This document shows positions 54,205-63,529 of a stretch of DNA of 64,000 nucleotides, piece by piece. Source of the DNA: Acanthosepion esculentum. Taxonomy: Eukaryota; Mollusca; Cephalopoda; Sepiida; Sepiidae. Within the stretch, counting starts at the first letter, position 1. Each line of letters starts with the position of its first letter. Where the stretch lies: the NCBI GenBank assembly GCA_964036315.1, contig OZ038500.1, positions 63,338,249 through 63,402,248 of the forward strand, read 5' to 3'. A program made the position numbers and the translations under genes. The notes under the pieces are model-generated. The model searched no databases. It was given only the letters and a program-made list of their open reading frames with translations, and was not told the origin of the DNA.

Positions 54205-55130
54205 TATGTCATGGGTATTTTATTAGGATCCTTGTGAATATGCGGTATTGTGGTATGTGTTGGATTGAATGGTGATGAATGAGCTCATATGGTGTATGAG
54301 TAAATTGTAATGGATGAATGGGTCGGGAATCAGATTAGCTAGGTGTAGTATAGTCAGTGACGACCGGCCTCTCCCCTACTTCCCCTCTTGGCCTTGATAT
54401 GATATGTAATATTTCAAAATAAAGCATCTCGTCTTGTAAGTTTCCCTGCATTTTTGATATTATATATATTAGAGTACGAAAGTTTGATGTGACCGTTAGT
54501 GATTTTTTAAATTGGCCCCAAAAGAAGTTGTGTTGTACTTTAAACAGGAGAAAATTATTATACATGGTTAAAAATGTGAGACACAATTTTTTATTAGAAA
54601 TTTTATTATGACAAATAGAAGAAAAGCATTTTATGACTAAATTTTGTTCTCGTCAAAATATCCTCCTTTAACCTTGATTATTACAGCACGAAGTTTTGGT
54701 ATTCGTTGCAAATGTTTCTCAAAGTATAAGTTTGATAATTGATTTCATTCTTTTTTCAAAGAGCTATTTTTCCTTTTTTTTTCACTCTTCTGTCAAGTTC
54801 ATCCCATGCTAATTCTGGAGGCGGATTCAAACTTTTGAACCGTAGTGTAATTACAATTATGGAATTTTCAAATTTTCATGTCATATGGTGCGTTTCTGTA
54901 GGCCTTCTGAGTGTATGTGGTATTGTGGTGAATGGGTGATTGATTGATGATGGACTGGTTCTTTTGGTGAATGTGGTAAATTCTAACGAGTGAATGGGTC
55001 GCGAATCGGATTAGTTAGGTATAGGATAGCAGTGATGACCAACCTCAGCTAGTTAGGTATAGGATAGCAGTGATGATCCTCTTTCGGCCTTGTGCCACAA
55101 TTTTGTATTTTTACAAAATAAATCTTGTAA
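54205..55130. repeat. Direct repeat pair flanking a Tc1-type relic
   Basis: 54215-54440 (TATGCGGTATTGTGGTATGT, GGATGAATGGGTCGGGAATC, ATTAGCTAGGTGTAG) is repeated at 54900-55130 (TATGTGGTATTGTGGTGAAT, GAGTGAATGGGTCGCGAATC, ATTAGTTAGGTATAG). Both units end in AAAATAAA..CTTGTAAG. A 33-base stretch is further duplicated at about 55011-55075. Confidence 0.75.
54470..54860 (-). pseudogene. Tc1-type transposase C-terminal relic
   Basis: The minus strand at about 54840-54780 gives PPELAWDELDRRVKKK, the end of a Tc1 transposase (xPIE-like LAWDEL block). It then decays, with YFDENKI-like ends near 54655. The right border CAAACTTTTGAACCGTAGTG resembles a Tc1 terminal repeat. Confidence 0.65.
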
Positions 55131-55139
55131 GTACAATGA

Positions 55140-55760
55140 CATTGCAATATTATTTAAATATTATAGTATCGGCCGGTAATTTGATCAGGTCCGCGGTTGA
55201 GCCGGGGTTCGTCGCCCGAGACGCAGAGATAAAAAAATAGCTAGATATTCTTCTCTTGCTGATAGATTTTTTTTACTCCTGTGGCAGTAGAGACTTCAGG
55301 GGTTATTGGCCCTCGTTCGATGGTGTTCCTTCGGAGGATTGGCGCGATTGCGTCTCGATTAAGGAACGAGCCTCGCGAAACGGAGTGGCTCTTGCAGCGT
55401 GTCTCACTGGCGACGGTTCGAGGTAATGCTTTCTCCATCATAGCGGCTGGCAGAGGATAGAAAAAATTGTTTATAGTTACGTTGTTCTGGAATTGTCATC
55501 ATTGGTCGACTGAACTTGCTTTGTTTCAATGACTTTTGTTTTGTTATTATTAATTACTTTATACCCATTATTATTAAAAAAAATCGGCTTGCTTTTATTT
55601 AAATAATCAATTATTATTGACGACACAAATGACAGGCCTAGCTTTTGTGACGTAATTACACTTTGAATAAAAATTCCTGATGTTTTTTTTAGAGAGGACA
55701 TGAAATAAACCGGGGAACTTATTGTTTGATTTGCCTTGTGTGTTTTTCTTTTTAAATTTG
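55140..55760. other. CpG-rich stretch upstream of the OTU ORF
   Basis: 55170-55450 is unusually rich in CG dinucleotides for this window (GGTCCGCGGTTGAGCC, GTTCGTCGCCCGAGACGC). A possible splice donor AG|GTAATG is at 55422/55423. It could be a promoter/first exon for the following gene, but this is inference. Confidence 0.35.
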
Positions 55761-55837
55761 TGCTATTAATGGTAATTAATTATATAAACTTTGCGCAAAG
55801 TTTACTCACGAGATTCGTTTTCCGTTTTTATTTAAGG

Positions 55838-56509
55838 ATGATATCCAAAAAAGGTTTGAATCTACGGAAAACAAAGAATAAAAAACAAAACTCAAATTAT
55901 CTCGGCAGTTTGAATATTAATGAAAACACGAAGATCGATTATTTCTATCTGCAGCCAAAGCCATCGAGGAAGAGATCGATTCGTCATCCTCCGTCGGATC
56001 ATGTGTATCGGCAAATCGAAAATTCCTTGGCGAAAATATCGAGGAGAATCGATCAGATTTCGGGCGACGGTAACTGCTTATTTCGAGCTCTGAGCAAAGA
56101 GGTGTTCGGATCTGAAAGGTTTCACTGCTGGTTGAGGAATCGTATCGTCGACTTCATGGCAGACAATTCGCCGCTTTTTGATCAAATCCGCATCAACGAC
56201 GAGACTATGGAGGCTCACTTGACACGGATGCGAGCGGATGGCATATGGGCGACGACTCTGGAACTATTTGCTGCTGCCTCATTCTTGGAAAAGAATATTT
56301 ATTTATTCACCCCAGCAATGAACCGGAAGCATTACCAGTGGTATCATTTTAGGCCTCTCAGCGGACGCAGGATCCGCCATTCCTATTTAGCTCTCTGTCA
56401 CACGAGAGGCGAACATTTTGATAGGATCGTTCCGATAGACCAATTCGATAATAAGAATTACCGTTCACCAGTGTCAAGAGGAAGCCTACTGAAGCTCTTA
56501 GTCGGTTGA
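55838..56509 (+). CDS. OTU-type cysteine protease (deubiquitinase-like)
   Basis: An intact 223-residue open frame, starting at the ATG at 55838 and ending at TGA 56507-56509. It could also start at the in-frame ATG at 55769. A pyrimidine tract and AG at 55835-55836 just before the ATG look like a splice acceptor. Residues 74-84 read QISGDGNCLFR, the OTU catalytic signature with Asp77 and nucleophile Cys80. WATTLELFAAASFLEKNIYLF-type helix/strand follows at about 134, and HFDRIVP near residue 193 supplies the catalytic His. The N-terminus (residues 1-60) is basic and Asn/Lys-rich. OTU enzymes cleave ubiquitin chains. This one is small and has no extra ubiquitin-binding domain in view. It may be a host gene or an OTU domain carried by a mobile element, since it lies among repeats. 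Confidence 0.8.
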   Translation: MISKKGLNLRKTKNKKQNSNYLGSLNINENTKIDYFYLQPKPSRKRSIRHPPSDHVYRQIENSLAKISRRIDQISGDGNCLFRALSKEVFGSERFHCWLRNRIVDFMADNSPLFDQIRINDETMEAHLTRMRADGIWATTLELFAAASFLEKNIYLFTPAMNRKHYQWYHFRPLSGRRIRHSYLALCHTRGEHFDRIVPIDQFDNKNYRSPVSRGSLLKLLVG

Positions 56510-56700
56510 ATTTCGTGAATTTTGTTAAGGAATAGATATTTAGTACGAATGGATTGCATCTGATATTAAATTCAGTTTATACATTCGAATGTTAACAATA
56601 CTTTAATCTAACGGCGTTACTGGAAAGATCAGAATGCAGTAGTTTTCTTTGCCCTTTTCATATAAAAAAAACGTTTAAAAAATTCAACAAAGCCTTCTTT
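56510..56700. other. 3' flank of the OTU ORF
   Basis: A/T-rich; no canonical AATAAA was seen within the first 150 bases. Confidence 0.4.
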
Positions 56701-56703
56701 ATG

Positions 56704-57041
56704 AAATGGACAAAGTCCGACAATTATTTTAAGACATTTTTGTGTTTATACATTCTTTTTTATAGATACAAATATTTAAGTAAATGCTCTGTTTATAATA
56801 AACAGTATTAACAACATTTACCGGCCTGCATGTCCGAGAAATTCTCATAGAAATTATGCGTCCTCCAACAAGAATCGAACCTGTATCCTATACGGAACCG
56901 TCATATAGCCTGACGTGCTTTTACCGATTTCGCCACAGAGGAACGTTTCGGTTAGTTTAAAAACAGTAAAATCGACCTCGCTAACAGAAACGCTCCTCTG
57001 TGGCGAAATCGGTAAAAGCACGTCAGGCTATATGACGGATC
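56704..57041. mobile_element. Foldback element B, right arm truncated
   Basis: The left arm starts AAATGGACAAAGTCCGACAA and runs through TGTTTATAATAAACAGTATT, TTTACCGGCCTGCATGTCCG and a tRNA-like sequence (56861-56942, minus). The centre is a short inverted repeat (CGGTTAGTTTAAAAACAG). The right arm begins the plus-strand tRNA-like sequence at 56994 and is cut off at about 57041 in the anticodon stem. Confidence 0.8.
56861..56942 (-). tRNA. tRNA-like sequence in foldback element B
   Basis: 82 bases colinear with 21036-21117. The anticodon stem is CGTCA/TGACG with loop GGCTATA, so position 33 is G rather than T. The T arm is intact but carries a T-to-C/A change near the acceptor (TCCTCCA). 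The D arm reads GGCGAAATCGGTAAAAGCA, with a weakened D stem. Probable pseudo-tRNA. Confidence 0.5.
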
Positions 57042-57044
57042 TTA

Positions 57045-57480
57045 GGTCAAATAGAACTAGGCAACAAGTTCCATAAATGTTGGATTGAATTCATGTCGGT
57101 TGAAACGTAGTGACCTGAAACTTCGTCGGAACTCTCTAGAAAGGCAAGTGGTCCAAAAACCATACCACAGATGCTCAAAAACAATACAACGAATAGACCC
57201 AACGAAACCTTGCGGGGGAAACTGGATAGGCGGAACTATTCAAGAGTTGAAGCGCACTGGCTTTGTTTAAACTGTTAATAATCCCGATTATACACTCACC
57301 CACACATAACTTAATATTTAACTTAGTATAAAAATAATTGAAAGTGAGAAAATCCGTAATCATTTGCTGAGACCTCCTGACGAGTGAACTGAACAATTAA
57401 AAAGGTTTGTCTACGAAACTCCGGAGTCGAAGTGGTAAATATGACATCAATCAGCTAAGTGGCATGTTTTTGGCATGAAA
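57045..57480. other. No gene seen
   Basis: Short ORFs only. Confidence 0.45.
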
Positions 57481-57481
57481 C

Positions 57482-57492
57482 CTCTCTCTCTT

Positions 57493-57561
<69 letters not shown>
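57482..57561. repeat. (CT)n-(TA)n microsatellite
   Basis: CT repeat to 57532, then TA, ending at ATGTATATG. Confidence 0.97.
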
Positions 57562-57567
<6 letters not shown>

Positions 57568-57589
57568 GTCATAATAATATATGTTTATA

Positions 57590-57670
57590 TCTGAAGAAAA
57601 ATATTGGGGAAATTGTATGACAAAGTGGAAAAGTTTTCTTGTGACGCATTTCGTCTTTAATCGAACTAAA
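57590..57670 (-). mobile_element. PLE 3' UTR fragment
   Basis: ATTGGGGAAATTGTATGACA and TTTTCTTGTGACGCATTTCG are the reverse complement of the 3' UTR at 30555-30621 (GAAACGCGTCACAAGAAAAT). It is again next to a (TA)n run. Confidence 0.65.
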
Positions 57671-57927
57671 TTTGTTATGTTTGTACCAACGTAAGAAATT
57701 TAGTCCGATGAAGGCCTTTGCCACATATTTTTCCTAATATTATTCTTGATATGTATATAGATTTTGGGATCAAATATAGATCAAGTATAGATGGATCAGA
57801 ATCTGTGAGAATGATATAATAAAGAACAAATAAGAAACGCTTATCTCAGTTTCTGACGAATCTTTAACAAAAGTTAAATATGTTAGATGGATGAACGTTT
57901 CCTACTTGTTCTTTATCTTATCATACA

Positions 57928-57954
57928 CTCACACACACACACATATATATATAT
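57928..57954. repeat. (CA)n-(TA)n microsatellite
   Basis: Short compound run that replaces the outermost ~30 bases of foldback element C. Confidence 0.9.
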
Positions 57955-58092
57955 GTTTTAAGACAGTATTTTTATGTTTATACTTTCTTTTTATAGATAC
58001 AAATATTTAAGTAAATGCTCTGTTTATAACAAACAGTATTAAACAGCATTTACCGGCCTGAATGTCCGAGAAAGTTTCATAGAAAATATTCG

Positions 58093-58175
58093 ACCTCCGA
58101 CAGGAATCGAACCTGTATCCTATACGGAACGGTCATATAGTCTGTTGTGCCTTTAACCGTTTTGGCCACAGAGGA
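58093..58175 (-). tRNA. tRNA-like sequence, left arm of element C
   Basis: 83 bases colinear with 21036-21117. The B-box-like region (GGTTCGATTCCTGTCGGAGG on the minus strand) is intact. The acceptor has a mismatch at the last pair, and the anticodon stem is weakened (ACAACAG side). Probable pseudo-tRNA. Confidence 0.5.
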
Positions 58176-58301
58176 GCGTTCGGTTAGCAAGGTCGATTTT
58201 ACTGCCTTTAAACTTCAATCTTCCATAAATCTATCTTGTACATTCATATCTGCTCAAAGCGTATCCAAATGTAAACAAATTCGACATTGCTAACCGAACG
58301 C

Positions 58302-58384
58302 TCATCTGTGGCCAAAACGGTTAAAGGCGCGCCAGGCTATATGACGGTTCCATATAGGGTACGGGTTCGATTTCTGTCGGAGGA
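58302..58384 (+). tRNA. tRNA-like sequence, right arm of element C
   Basis: Plus-strand partner of 58093-58175. TCATCTGTGGCCAAAACGGT (A-box-like), loop GGCTATA, TCCATATAGG variable arm, and B-box-like GGGTTCGATTTCTGTCGG. Acceptor TCATCTG/CGGAGGA has one mismatch. The two arms differ at about ten positions, so they are not being kept identical. Confidence 0.5.
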
Positions 58385-58544
58385 CGAATATTTTCTATGA
58401 AAATTTCTCGGACATTCAGGCCGGTAAATGCTGTTTAATACTGTTTGTTATAAACAGAGCATTTACTTAGATATTTTGTATCTATAAAAAGAATGTATAA
58501 ACATAAAAAATGTCTTAAAATAATTGTCGTTCTTTGTCCATTTC

Positions 58545-58548
<4 letters not shown>

Positions 58549-58588
<40 letters not shown>
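58549..58588. repeat. (TA)n microsatellite
   Basis: TA run adjoining the right end of foldback element C. Confidence 0.97.
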
Positions 58589-58591
<3 letters not shown>

Positions 58592-58799
58592 AAATATACG
58601 TTTAAGGAATGCTATATTTAACATGGATATAGCGTATGTAAAATAAAAAATGTAGGTTGAAGTCAACATCAGCGGCGACAGTTTCAGTCCATATATATAT
58701 ATATATATGTTTAGGATCTAATACAGATCAAATATGGATCAGAATCCGACAGAATGATATGATAAAGAACACATAACACTTCTAACAAAAATTAAACAA

Positions 58800-59230
58800 A
58801 ATTCATAATCCTGCCCATACATTCTGCTTAACTCGCAAACAAATTAGTCAACCATAATAGTAGGAGCGTTACCAACACCTCCAAGACAATCGAAGATATA
58901 ATTAGGATGAAAAATAAGCCCAACGCCGATTCAAATGCGAAGATTTATGAAATAAACAGTTTACAATGCAAAATATGTGGGGGAGACATCACATGATCTA
59001 AATGCCTGCATTTACGAACACAAGAGACACTTGCGTTTGGACAATCATTCTAACTCTCGTTTTCCATCGAAGCGATGATGGACATAATTTTGATTTCACT
59101 AATGCCCACCCACCACTAATTAAAATTTTCTTCAAATGGGAAATACATCGAAAACTTAATAATAACATTATCATCAACTATAAACACACAACTAAAACAT
59201 TGCATTATATCGCCATTTTTCTTTAAATAC
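58800..59230 (+). mobile_element. PLE GIY-YIG fragment
   Basis: In the first frame NAKIYEINSLQCKICGGDIT appears, a degraded GIY..YVG start. After a frameshift the next frame reads ACIYEHKRHLRLDNHSNSRF, then GHNFDFTNAHPPLIKI. The HKR..R..LDN and HNFDFxNA blocks are typical of the Penelope GIY-YIG domain and what follows it. No reverse transcriptase is attached. Confidence 0.65.
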
Positions 59231-59234
59231 ATTC

Positions 59235-59468
59235 TTATAGAATCTAACTTATATCTATCTAATACAAAAAATACATTTTTAAGGAGGCGAGTCATAAACT
59301 AGAACCTTGTGCCTCCCGTCTGCGCAGGTTGACCGCACAAAAATGTAGATGAAAGCCCCACTAGACGCACACTAGACTGATATAGAAACCCTGAACATGC
59401 ATACATAATTTAAGGAACCACGTGTATATATTTATTTACAACGAAAAATAGTCCTCTGATTCATTTTG

Positions 59469-59470
<2 letters not shown>
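59235..59470. other. No gene seen
   Basis: Unassigned sequence. Confidence 0.4.

Positions 59471-59530
<60 letters not shown>
59471..59530. repeat. (TA)n microsatellite
   Basis: A pure TA run just outside the PLE. Confidence 0.98.
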
Positions 59531-59533
<3 letters not shown>

Positions 59534-59640
59534 GGTATGCAGAAAAATCGGAAAGAACACGTTAGGTAAATAATCCGGTGTTCCTTAGTATTTTTGCTTT
59601 TATTTTCAAAAAGACAGTGCTCCATACAGAAGTAGAGCTT

Positions 59641-59945
59641 ATATTATAATATTTTTTGTTTTAAAAATATGATTCCTTCGCTACATAAGAGTTCTCATGT
59701 TTCAAAAGCGAGAGCCGAGATCCCTAATATAATTTTTGAAATTATGTTGAGTTAAGGTGCCTGGACACGCTTCCTCGTCAAGCGAGAATTTGGGAATTAG
59801 CTATCTTTTGGTTAGCGCGTGTTTATAAGTGCGGTCTCTTGGAACATTAGTTGCTATGGAAACGGCTAGTGTCGGCCATTTTGGTTAGGTGGTCAAACAT
59901 CTAAGAATTAATTTTTATCTACAGACCAGTCCTCTTCGAAAAATG
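59641..59945. repeat. PLE inverted terminal repeat, 3' side
   Basis: Pairs with 62216-62516. Contains TCGTCAAGCGAGAATTTGGG and ends at GACCAGTCCTCTTCGAAAAA. The same family of words occurs at 34250-34485. Confidence 0.9.
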
Positions 59946-60203
59946 TATGTCAAGTTACAATGGGGGGTCTATTTCAAGAGTGATAGTAGGTTAAGCTGGT
60001 CAAACGGCAATTTTTTATGGCTTTGCCGCAGGTCGTTAAGTATCGAGAAGGTTGTGTTTCATTATTATCTATTTAATCTGTTTATTTATTTGTTTATTCA
60101 AATGGTTTTTTTTTTTACTTCAACAAAGGGTTTTTCTCATTAATTATTGGGCTGAGCTTTTAAGGCTTTTAAACTATGTACTTTATTTGTTTATATCTAT
60201 TTA

Positions 60204-62213
60204 TTAATTATTTAATGCGAAAATCTGTTGATGTCGGCAGAAAACCGTTAACTTATGTCTGTGGTTTAATAACTTTTCACTATTTAGAAACTTAATGATG
60301 TGCAGTTTTTCATGTAGGAATAAAGGGCATGGGTCGTCCCAGGTTTTACAAGTTCTTGTTCTATTGATTATTTTCCATTTTACTTTCGGTGTTTTGTTCG
60401 TTTCTTTTAAATGCCATTAGTATTGGGATAGAGATGTCTGATTTCTATTTTGGATGTTGTTGAAGGAGCTTTTGTGTTGTCTCCATCTAATTTTAAATTT
60501 ATTCTTTGTTGACCCAATGTATATCCTGTCAGTGTTAGGACTCTCCATGGATGAGATGGTACATTGGTATACCACGGATTTAGTGAGGCATCTGTTTTCT
60601 AACGGGCAGTCATTAGGGTTTCTACAATCACATGATTTTTCATTATTTTTGTCTAATTGCAGTTTAGGAGTTTTATTGGCACTGTTTTGGCATGCGAGTT
60701 TTTCTAGGATTTTACTATTATGCTTTTTTATGATTCTTTCTAGGTTTTCAGTGCAGCTGTAACTTAACTTTAGGGTGTTTTTATTAAAGATTTCGCTCAG
60801 TTTGCTATTTGTGGGGAAGTGTTTACCAATTAAAGCTAGGAACTTATGCCCAAGTTTAGTACTGACCATTTTGTTGAACGGAGGTGTATACCATATGATC
60901 TTTCTTTTCCTATTCTTCTTACTATTAGTACTATTGTTTTTATAGCTTATGTCAGCGTTTTTGTATCCGCTATTTTTCAGGGCCTTGTTATAAAACTTAC
61001 TATGTGCTTGGAATATTTCCTTATTTGCGGAGTTCATGCTTATTCTTTTCTCTACTGATGTGGGTATATGCTTAATTATAGATGGAGGGTGGTTTGACTT
61101 AGGGTGTACATACAAGGGGTTGATATTAGGTTTTCTGTAGGGTGTGTAATTTTTGTTTATTAAGTCTAGAGTTACGTCGAGGAAATTTACCCTTTTTAAT
61201 TTAGTGTTTACTATAGTTTTTAGATCTAATTTTCCGAATTCACTATAAATTATCTTTCTAATCTTATCTGTTTTAAAATTTGTGGAGCTCCTCACTACCA
61301 TGAGACCGTCGTCTCGGTATAGCCCGATGTCCTTAATGTCTAATTCCCTGTGCGCGGTTAAGTTGTACAGTATAAATAGACCGACAAGGTCCGAAGATTC
61401 TGCAGAGTCCAGAGATCCAATGGTGATGTCAAAATTGTCAGCAGTGTTTTTGATCCACTGCTCCTCATTATGGATGAGAACAGATTTCTTGGCACTGAGG
61501 ATTATGTTTGTTTCTTCCTTAGTTAAGTTTGAATATACTGTAGCAAACTCCAGGGCAGTAGTGAAGAGGTCTTTCGATATAGACTGGAAGTAATCCACAA
61601 TATCGAACTGAATCAGGGTGCAATCCGGCTTATTGTCGATGTTGGTAAAGCAGTTGATGACTTATTTGGTATTTATCCAGAGTTTTAATCCGAGTCGTTT
61701 TTTAATTTGGCTTTCTTTCTAGGATTTTTTTGCTGATATTTCCTATGTCGGGTCTAGTTGGGTTAATCATTCTGGTAGTGGGGTTTTCCTCAAAATCTTG
61801 TTTATGGTCCTTAAGCGTTACGTAGCATTCTTTCTCAGCCAGTTTTCCAACTCTATCACTTATTTTTAGTTTCTCAGTAATTATCTTACTTGTTCTATTG
61901 ATACTGTCAACCATATTGATATTGTTGTTATGGACTTTTTTATAAGTCTTAGTTAAATTTTTTTTAATTAATTTGTTGTAGTCGTCAGCCTTCATCTTGT
62001 AGAAGTTGCCCATTTTGTCGGACTTAACTAGTATTTTATCGCTGCTATTTATGCTTTTGACTATTTGGTCTAGATGCTTCTGGAAGTTGTTTTTCTTTTT
62101 TTTTGTGAAAGGAGATGTTGTTGATTATGTTGAGTAGGTCCTTTTCGAATTCCTGTAGGTTGTTGTTGAACGGTGCAGCCTTTTTACTTCTGAAGCCGTA
62201 AACCTCATGTTCT
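60204..62213 (-). pseudogene. PLE polyprotein: reverse transcriptase + GIY-YIG endonuclease
   Basis: On the minus strand the N-terminal region (62213-61702) includes AAPFNNNLQEFEKDLL, SDKMGNFYKMKADDY and ECYVTLKDHKQDFEENP (PLE RT block, NPTRPDIGNISKKILE). A frameshift or stop interrupts near 61680-61600. The 393-codon frame from 61598 carries FDIVDYFQSISKDLF just upstream and the catalytic YRDDG at 61305-61319. YVHPKSNHPPSIIKHIP follows (typical RT-thumb NHPxxxxKxIP), then CDCRNPNDCPLENRCLTK, VYQCTI and RIYIGSTKNKFKIRWRQHKS (the GIY-YIG; YIG at 60513-60521). An in-frame TAA at 60417-60419 precedes WHLKETNKTP and the rest of the nuclease domain, which stays open to 60204. Confidence 0.85.
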
Positions 62214-62215
62214 TT

Positions 62216-62516
62216 TTTTTTCGAAGGGGACTGGTCTGTAGATAAAAATTAATTCTTAAATCTTTGACCACCTATCCAAAATGGCCGACACTAGCCGTTT
62301 CCATAGCAACTAATGTTCCAAGAGACCGCACTTATAAACACGCGCTAACCAAAAGATAGCTTATTCCCAAATTCTCGCTTGACGAGGAAGCGTGTCCATG
62401 CACCTTAACTCAACATAATTTCAAAAATTATATTAGGGGTCTCGGCTCTCGCTTTTGAAACACGAGAACTCTTATGTAGCGAAGGAATCATATTCTTAAA
62501 ACAAAAAATATTATAA
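62216..62516. repeat. PLE inverted terminal repeat, 5' side
   Basis: Reverse complement of 59641-59945, next to the N-terminal end of the coding region and followed by a short TA run (62519-62539). Confidence 0.9.
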
Positions 62517-62771
62517 TTATATATATATATATATATATTGTGAGAAATACGTTGGAAAATATGACTTAAAGAAATGAAATATTTTCTTTATGAGTTAAGT
62601 TTCTTTAATGGTTGTTTCGTATAACATTAAAAGGCGTACTTAAGTTTTATTTACAAATATCAAAGTGCATGAATCTAGTATCCAAAACGTTTGCACTATT
62701 TTGCATTGCGCAGCGATATAGTCGATAGCCAAATTTATAGTTTATAATTGTAATTGTTGCAAACCATAATC

Positions 62772-63119
62772 ATGAGTAAAAGAAAGAGTTATGAAGCAGT
62801 GTTTAAATTAAAAGTACTAAATTATGCAGAAGAACATAGAAATCGATCAGCGGAAAGGCAGTTTGGAGTTTCAGAAAAGGTTGTCAGTGGATGGAGAAAG
62901 CAAAATGATCAACTTAAAGAAATATCGAAATCCAAGAGATCAGCAAGCTATTCAGTATCTCCATATCAAAATATGGAAAAAGAATTATATGATTGGGTTG
63001 TGAAAATGGACAATGATGGAAACTTATTAACTGATGAACAAATGAAAATGATGTTTGACAGAGATGATAGTGAAAAAGAATTCTTGGGATTCAGTTCTGA
63101 ATTAATTTTAAAACTGTAA
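62772..63119 (+). CDS. Pogo-type HTH protein, internally deleted, intact ORF
   Basis: 115 residues from the ATG at 62772. The start reads MSKRKSYEAVFKLKVLNYAE, then RNRSAERQFGVSEKVVSGWR, a Brinker/CENP-B-type helix-turn-helix as found at the N-terminus of one group of pogo-like transposases. Residues 65-95 (YQNMEKELYDWVVKMDNDGN) match the start of the second DNA-binding HTH. It then jumps to an acidic end, DDSEKEFLGF, like the C-terminus of full transposases. The DDE catalytic domain is missing, but the joined frame is open. It could encode a DNA-binding repressor-like protein, or be chance survival. The right element end is probably at about 63505. Confidence 0.65.
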   Translation: MSKRKSYEAVFKLKVLNYAEEHRNRSAERQFGVSEKVVSGWRKQNDQLKEISKSKRSASYSVSPYQNMEKELYDWVVKMDNDGNLLTDEQMKMMFDRDDSEKEFLGFSSELILKL

Positions 63120-63440
63120 CTTGATATATGAATAGATAAACACTTTTTTTTCTAAATGTACTATAACATTTTCTTTTGTAGTTATTTCTTTTTTTTGTCG
63201 AGTTGACTTGATATAAAAATAATATGAGGTAACTATAAAATAACATATAAGTTACTTCCTTTTGTTTATATGATGATTGAAAAAATGTATTTTAACTGAA
63301 AAAGTGTATTAATAATTGTAAGTTTTGAAATAAAGGTAGAAATAAAAGTAGATATCTGATAATTTTTACGTTTAAAAAGGGTAATGAAACTCCCCAGATT
63401 ATACTGTGAGCTATCAGTAAATCATCAATTATTAAGCCAT
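63120..63440. other. 3' part of the pogo-like element
   Basis: A/T-rich, no ORF. Probably the untranslated part of the element. Confidence 0.4.
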
Positions 63441-63444
63441 AAAG

Positions 63445-63512
63445 TATGGTTGCGACTTATCCGGTGGTGGCGACCTATCCGATGGGGGCGACCTATCCCG
63501 AGTATATATGGT
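63445..63512. repeat. Pogo-like terminal region with repeated motif
   Basis: Three direct copies of GCGACCTATCCG-type words (TTGCGACTTATCCGG, GGCGACCTATCCGA, GGCGACCTATCCCG), then AGTATATATGG. Read on the minus strand it begins CCATATATACTCGGGATAGG, similar to the MITE ends at 47134 and 41857. Confidence 0.6.
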
Positions 63513-63529
63513 AAACTAAGTTTAACACA

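Larger units (their letters stand above)
57956..58548. mobile_element. Foldback element C with tRNA-like sequence in both arms
   Basis: Two arms of about 240-260 bases in inverted orientation. Left, 57956-58195: TTTATAACAAACAGTATTAA, TTTACCGGCCTGAATGTCCG, tRNA-like 58093-58175 (minus). Right, 58285-58548: tRNA-like 58302-58384 (plus), GGACATTCAGGCCGGTAAAT, ACTGTTTGTTATAAACAGAG, ending CTTTGTCCATTTCATA. The arms are separated by about 90 bases. The whole unit could fold into a hairpin with two tRNA-like modules near the loop. There is no ORF. Confidence 0.85.
59641..62516 (-). mobile_element. Near-complete Penelope-like element with inverted terminal repeats
   Basis: About 2.9 kb on the minus strand. 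Inverted terminal repeats of about 300 bp: 59641-59945 and its reverse complement 62216-62516. They share ATGATTCCTTCGCTACATAA, CTCGCTTTTGAAACACGAG-type words and GCTATGGAAACGGCTAGTGT. Inside is one broken coding region (60204-62213) with a reverse transcriptase and a GIY-YIG endonuclease. PLEs use this pair for target-primed integration. The two repeats differ at only a few per cent of sites by eye, so the copy is fairly young. Confidence 0.88.

Noticed and set aside
57570..57960. Possible additional PLE coding region between 57760 and 57930
   Set aside because: Only weak similarity to 58710-58800, with no conserved motif; kept out of the feature list apart from the 3' UTR piece.
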